In this document: positions 41,901 through 44,486 of the stretch, in pieces
Layout: each line of letters opens with the position of its first letter
How positions within the stretch are numbered: the stretch's first letter is position 1
Origin: CAYVUV01 sp964455095
Lineage (GTDB): Bacteria > Desulfobacterota > Binatia > HRBIN30 > CADEER01
DNA: 44,486 nt
Assembly (NCBI GenBank): GCA_964455095.1
Contig: CAYVUV010000120.1
Location: forward strand, 1-44,486
Direction: 5' to 3'
The notes under the pieces: model-generated
Told to the model about the DNA's origin: nothing
What the model saw: only the letters and a program-made list of their open reading frames with translations
The model's database searches: none
Position numbers and translations under genes: made by a program

Positions 41901-44397
41901 GCCCACGACCACTCAACGCGCCCGTTTCGTCATCCCCCCGGGGCAGGAAGCGGTGATCGCGCGCATGCTCAACCCGCCCGCCGGCCTCGACGGCGGCTGG
42001 CGGTTCACGCGCGCGGCGATCCAGAGCCACGCGATCCACGGCTACTACGAGGGGCCGGGTGGCGAGAAGGCCCACATGACCCTCAAGGCCCGCGCGGATG
42101 CGCCGCCAAAATGGGGCCGTACCGAGCGCTTCGCCGTCGGCCTGGCCGCAAACCCGGGGCCCTCCGCGATGGTGCTCTACCGCGCCCTGATGGCGGCGGT
42201 GCGCGCCGCCGAGTCGGGCTTTGCGTGGCGCGAAGTGGACACCGCCGCAACGTCCGGCCCCGATCCCGACCTGGCCAGTCGCGAGCGCGCCGCCGAGGAC
42301 GAGGTCGATCTTCACCTCGACCACACGCCGTTCGTCGACCTCGGCATCGAGTTCGACCACCGCGGCGCTTTTGCCGAGGCGCTGGCGCTGGCCGATCGCT
42401 TCGTCGCCTACCAGAGCGACCCCACCTATGGCGTCACCGGCTGGCGCGGCCTGGCGCTGCAGGCGCTCGACGGCGATGCGACTCGCGCCGCGACCACCGA
42501 TGAAGACGCGGGCGCCTATCAGGACCAGTCGCGCTACCGTCTCACCGACGTCGCGGCGCACTGCCCGATCACGATGGCGCTGCTGCGGCGCGTGCTGGAC
42601 TTCGACCACTGCCGCACGGTTGCGTTTCTGATGCTCATGCCGGGAGCGAAAATCGCCGTGCACATGGACGGCGTCGGCCCGCCGGTGATGCGCTCGGTCA
42701 ACGTGGCCCTCAACATGCCGTCCGGTTGTCGCCTGGTGATCGATTGCAACCCCGACGGCAGCCACAACGCCTACACCCACACCGCGCCCTTCCGAGACGG
42801 CAGCGTGTTGCTGATGAACGTCGCCAAGCATCACTACGTGGTGAACAATTCGAGCACGCCGCGTATCCACGCCATCGCGCGCGGCGCGCTGCGCATCAAC
42901 GCCACGAAGGTGCTGGCCCTCGCCGAGGCGCAGGACGGGCTGAGGGGGCCGGCCGCAGTCCGCACCGCGCTGGCGGCGAAGCGCAGTGCGCTCGGCATTC
43001 AAGCCCCCGGCGTTCGATCGATGTCCGCTGTGGCCGAGCGGGCGCCGCTGCTGTCGCCATACGTTGCGACATTGCGAGACGCCGCGCGCGACGCGCTCCT
43101 GGCGGTCATCGATCTCGGCGACCAGGTCCAGTCGGCGCGCATCAGTACGACCGGCGAAGACTGGCGCGGCGAGATCTTCGTGCGTCTGCCCTCGGGGCGC
43201 ACCACGCAGCTCGACTTCGCCGGCGGCGGGCCCGAGCGCCAGGCCTGGTTCCGCAGTGCCAACCTGACGTGCTCCTACCGCAACGGCGGCGCCGATCCGT
43301 TCGCCGACCGGCGCGACGCCGCGTTTCTCACGGCGGTATGCGAGCGCCTGGCCCGGCTCGACCCGCCACCGCCCGCCGCGACGGCGCCGGCGGTCAGCGC
43401 GTTTCTCGCGGCGCTCGAGCGCTACCGGCCCTTTCTGTCGGTCAAAGACGAGGACTACCGCATCGTCTTTCGCGGCGGCGAGCAGCCGGTCGGGATCCTG
43501 TGGTTCGGGTTCGATTGCAACCAGGATTGCCGCATGTGCTGGCAGGGCCGCGAATGGCCCGCGCCGCCCGACGACATGTTCGATCGTTGGCTCGAGGAGC
43601 TGTGCGACGCCGGTGTGAGCAGCTTGATCTTCAGCGGCGGTGAGCCGACGCTGCATCCGCGGCTGCCGCATTGGCTGCGCCGCGCGGCGCGGGCCGACGT
43701 GTACGTCACGCTCGAGACCAACGCCATCCGCTTCACCGAGCCGGGCGTGCTCGAAGAGCTGTGCCAGGCGGGCTTGAAGAATGCGGTGGTGTCGCTACAC
43801 GCCGGGGAGGCCTCCGTCTCCGATCTGGTGACCATGGCCAACCGGACGTTCGTGCGCACCGTGGCCGGCGCCCGAGCCGCGCTGGCCGCCGGCGTGCGCG
43901 TCGGCGTGCACTGCGTCGTCGAGCGCTTGAACGTCGCCGGGCTCGAGGCGCACGCCCGCTTCGTGGCCACCGAGCTCACGGCCGGCGGCAACCGGGTCGC
44001 CCAGGTGACCTACAGCTTCCCGATCCCCTACCGCCGGCGCGATCTGTACCAGGGCGCCATCGCGCCGCTCGACGAGGTGCGCCCGCACCTCTCCGCCGCC
44101 GTGCGCCTGCTGCGCAGCGAGGGCATCGAGGTGCGCTTCCTCGGCACCAGCGGCTTCACGCCGTGCGCCTTCGACGATCCGGCCTCGGTGGTGCCGCTGC
44201 TGCCCGCGGTGGTCACCGAAGAGATGCGCAATGATCGCATGTTCCTCGAGCCCTGTGCGGCCTGTTCCCTGCGGGCTCGCTGCCTCGGTATCCACAAGGC
44301 CTACGCCGATGCATACGGAGCGCGGGGAGTGGATCCGGTGGGCCCAGTTCCTCTCCCTCCGGGAGAGGTAACCCATTGGAAGGCTGGTTGCAACTGA
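41896..44397 (+). CDS. fusion: PGxE domain + 2OG-Fe(II) oxygenase + radical SAM
   Basis: 833 residues from a TTG; no other start exists before the first domain. Residues 11-115 are the domain shared with the GT-C N-termini (IPPGQEAVIARML, GGWRFT, ERFAV), here with no signal peptide. Residues about 200-340 resemble Asp/Asn beta-hydroxylase-type 2OG oxygenases: H256-M-D258, then KHHYV with H313, and R323 ten residues later, the spacing of AspH's distal His and its 2OG-binding Arg. Residues about 414-490 are the small domain also found at 26200 and 33540. The radical SAM core has C541-NQD-C545-RM-C548 followed by WQGREW, then FSGGEPTLHP. The tail has C787-x2-C790-x5-C796. The last residues (VPLPPGEVTHW...) come from a repeat element. 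It may perform two successive oxidative or radical steps on one substrate; the substrate is unknown. Confidence 0.85.
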   Translation: MPPTTTQRARFVIPPGQEAVIARMLNPPAGLDGGWRFTRAAIQSHAIHGYYEGPGGEKAHMTLKARADAPPKWGRTERFAVGLAANPGPSAMVLYRALMAAVRAAESGFAWREVDTAATSGPDPDLASRERAAEDEVDLHLDHTPFVDLGIEFDHRGAFAEALALADRFVAYQSDPTYGVTGWRGLALQALDGDATRAATTDEDAGAYQDQSRYRLTDVAAHCPITMALLRRVLDFDHCRTVAFLMLMPGAKIAVHMDGVGPPVMRSVNVALNMPSGCRLVIDCNPDGSHNAYTHTAPFRDGSVLLMNVAKHHYVVNNSSTPRIHAIARGALRINATKVLALAEAQDGLRGPAAVRTALAAKRSALGIQAPGVRSMSAVAERAPLLSPYVATLRDAARDALLAVIDLGDQVQSARISTTGEDWRGEIFVRLPSGRTTQLDFAGGGPERQAWFRSANLTCSYRNGGADPFADRRDAAFLTAVCERLARLDPPPPAATAPAVSAFLAALERYRPFLSVKDEDYRIVFRGGEQPVGILWFGFDCNQDCRMCWQGREWPAPPDDMFDRWLEELCDAGVSSLIFSGGEPTLHPRLPHWLRRAARADVYVTLETNAIRFTEPGVLEELCQAGLKNAVVSLHAGEASVSDLVTMANRTFVRTVAGARAALAAGVRVGVHCVVERLNVAGLEAHARFVATELTAGGNRVAQVTYSFPIPYRRRDLYQGAIAPLDEVRPHLSAAVRLLRSEGIEVRFLGTSGFTPCAFDDPASVVPLLPAVVTEEMRNDRMFLEPCAACSLRARCLGIHKAYADAYGARGVDPVGPVPLPPGEVTHWKAGCN
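44348..44368. repeat. half copy of the GGGAGAGG palindrome inside a gene end
   Basis: TTCCTCTCCCTCCGGGAGAGG lies within the last 20 codons of the radical SAM fusion gene and encodes PLPPGE, after which the frame runs to a TGA at 44395-44397. The C-terminus has therefore been replaced or extended by a repeat. Confidence 0.75.
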
Positions 44398-44486
44398 GCA
44401 CACGGCTCCGTTGGCGGCATAGCCGCGTCTTTTGTTTAATCGCCATCCTTTTTTCACGCCCGCACTGCTGATGCGACTCGGGATGC

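Noticed and set aside
1..44486. tRNA, rRNA or riboswitch, including a cobalamin riboswitch upstream of the B12 radical SAM genes
   Set aside because: No tRNA cloverleaf, rRNA segment or B12-box-like motif was recognised by eye in the intergenic regions, most of which are short or filled by repeats.

Overview
This is a high-GC, gene-dense bacterial stretch of about 31 genes. It holds six radical SAM enzymes, four large multi-pass GT-C-type glycosyltransferases, three GT2 glycosyltransferases and five membrane-anchored SGNH hydrolases. A lipoprotein beta-propeller ends in a dockerin-like calcium-binding repeat (14290-15747), and there are many GGGAGAGG-type palindromes. I associate that combination with uncultured Deltaproteobacteria-grade or Binatota-like genomes. 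The taxon is inference; no rRNA, tRNA or other marker gene is present.

Layout. 0.2-5.0 kb: a B12-type radical SAM enzyme followed by a GT-C glycosyltransferase with an extra periplasmic N-terminal domain. 5.1-7.1 kb: an exonuclease / nucleotidyltransferase / HigA-like antitoxin islet on the minus strand, probably acquired and possibly defensive. 7.4-9.8 kb: an SGNH hydrolase and an AAA/DUF4143 ATPase with a Fur-box-like palindrome at its start. 9.8-16.2 kb: a frameshifted GT-C gene, two paralogous small lipoproteins (about 76% identical), an SGNH hydrolase and the beta-propeller lipoprotein. 16.3-20.5 kb: an SGNH - GT-C - GT2 cluster. 20.6-23.3 kb: an overlapping deacetylase - FemAB-like - formyltransferase operon. 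23.7-25.9 kb: a TPR protein. 26.2-32.1 kb: radical SAM - GT-C - GT2 - radical SAM. 32.1-35.6 kb: radical SAM - SGNH on the minus strand. 35.9-40.0 kb: radical SAM - GT2 - asparagine-synthase-like amidotransferase, all overlapping. 40.0-41.7 kb: SGNH hydrolase and methyltransferase. 41.9-44.4 kb: an 833-residue fusion of a novel N-terminal domain, an Asp/Asn-hydroxylase-like 2OG oxygenase and a radical SAM enzyme.

The gene set (GT-C and GT2 enzymes, YdjC-type deacetylase, FemAB-like transferase, formyltransferase, amidotransferase, SGNH esterases) looks like synthesis and decoration of a surface glycan or glycolipid. The unusual part is the repeated coupling to radical SAM chemistry. A roughly 100-residue domain with the signature PxGxE...ML...F-A-V is shared between three periplasmic GT-C N-termini and the cytosolic oxygenase/radical SAM fusion. 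A second small domain precedes the radical SAM core in three enzymes. I know no described system with this makeup; it is the best candidate here for an undescribed pathway. Substrates and products cannot be read from the sequence.
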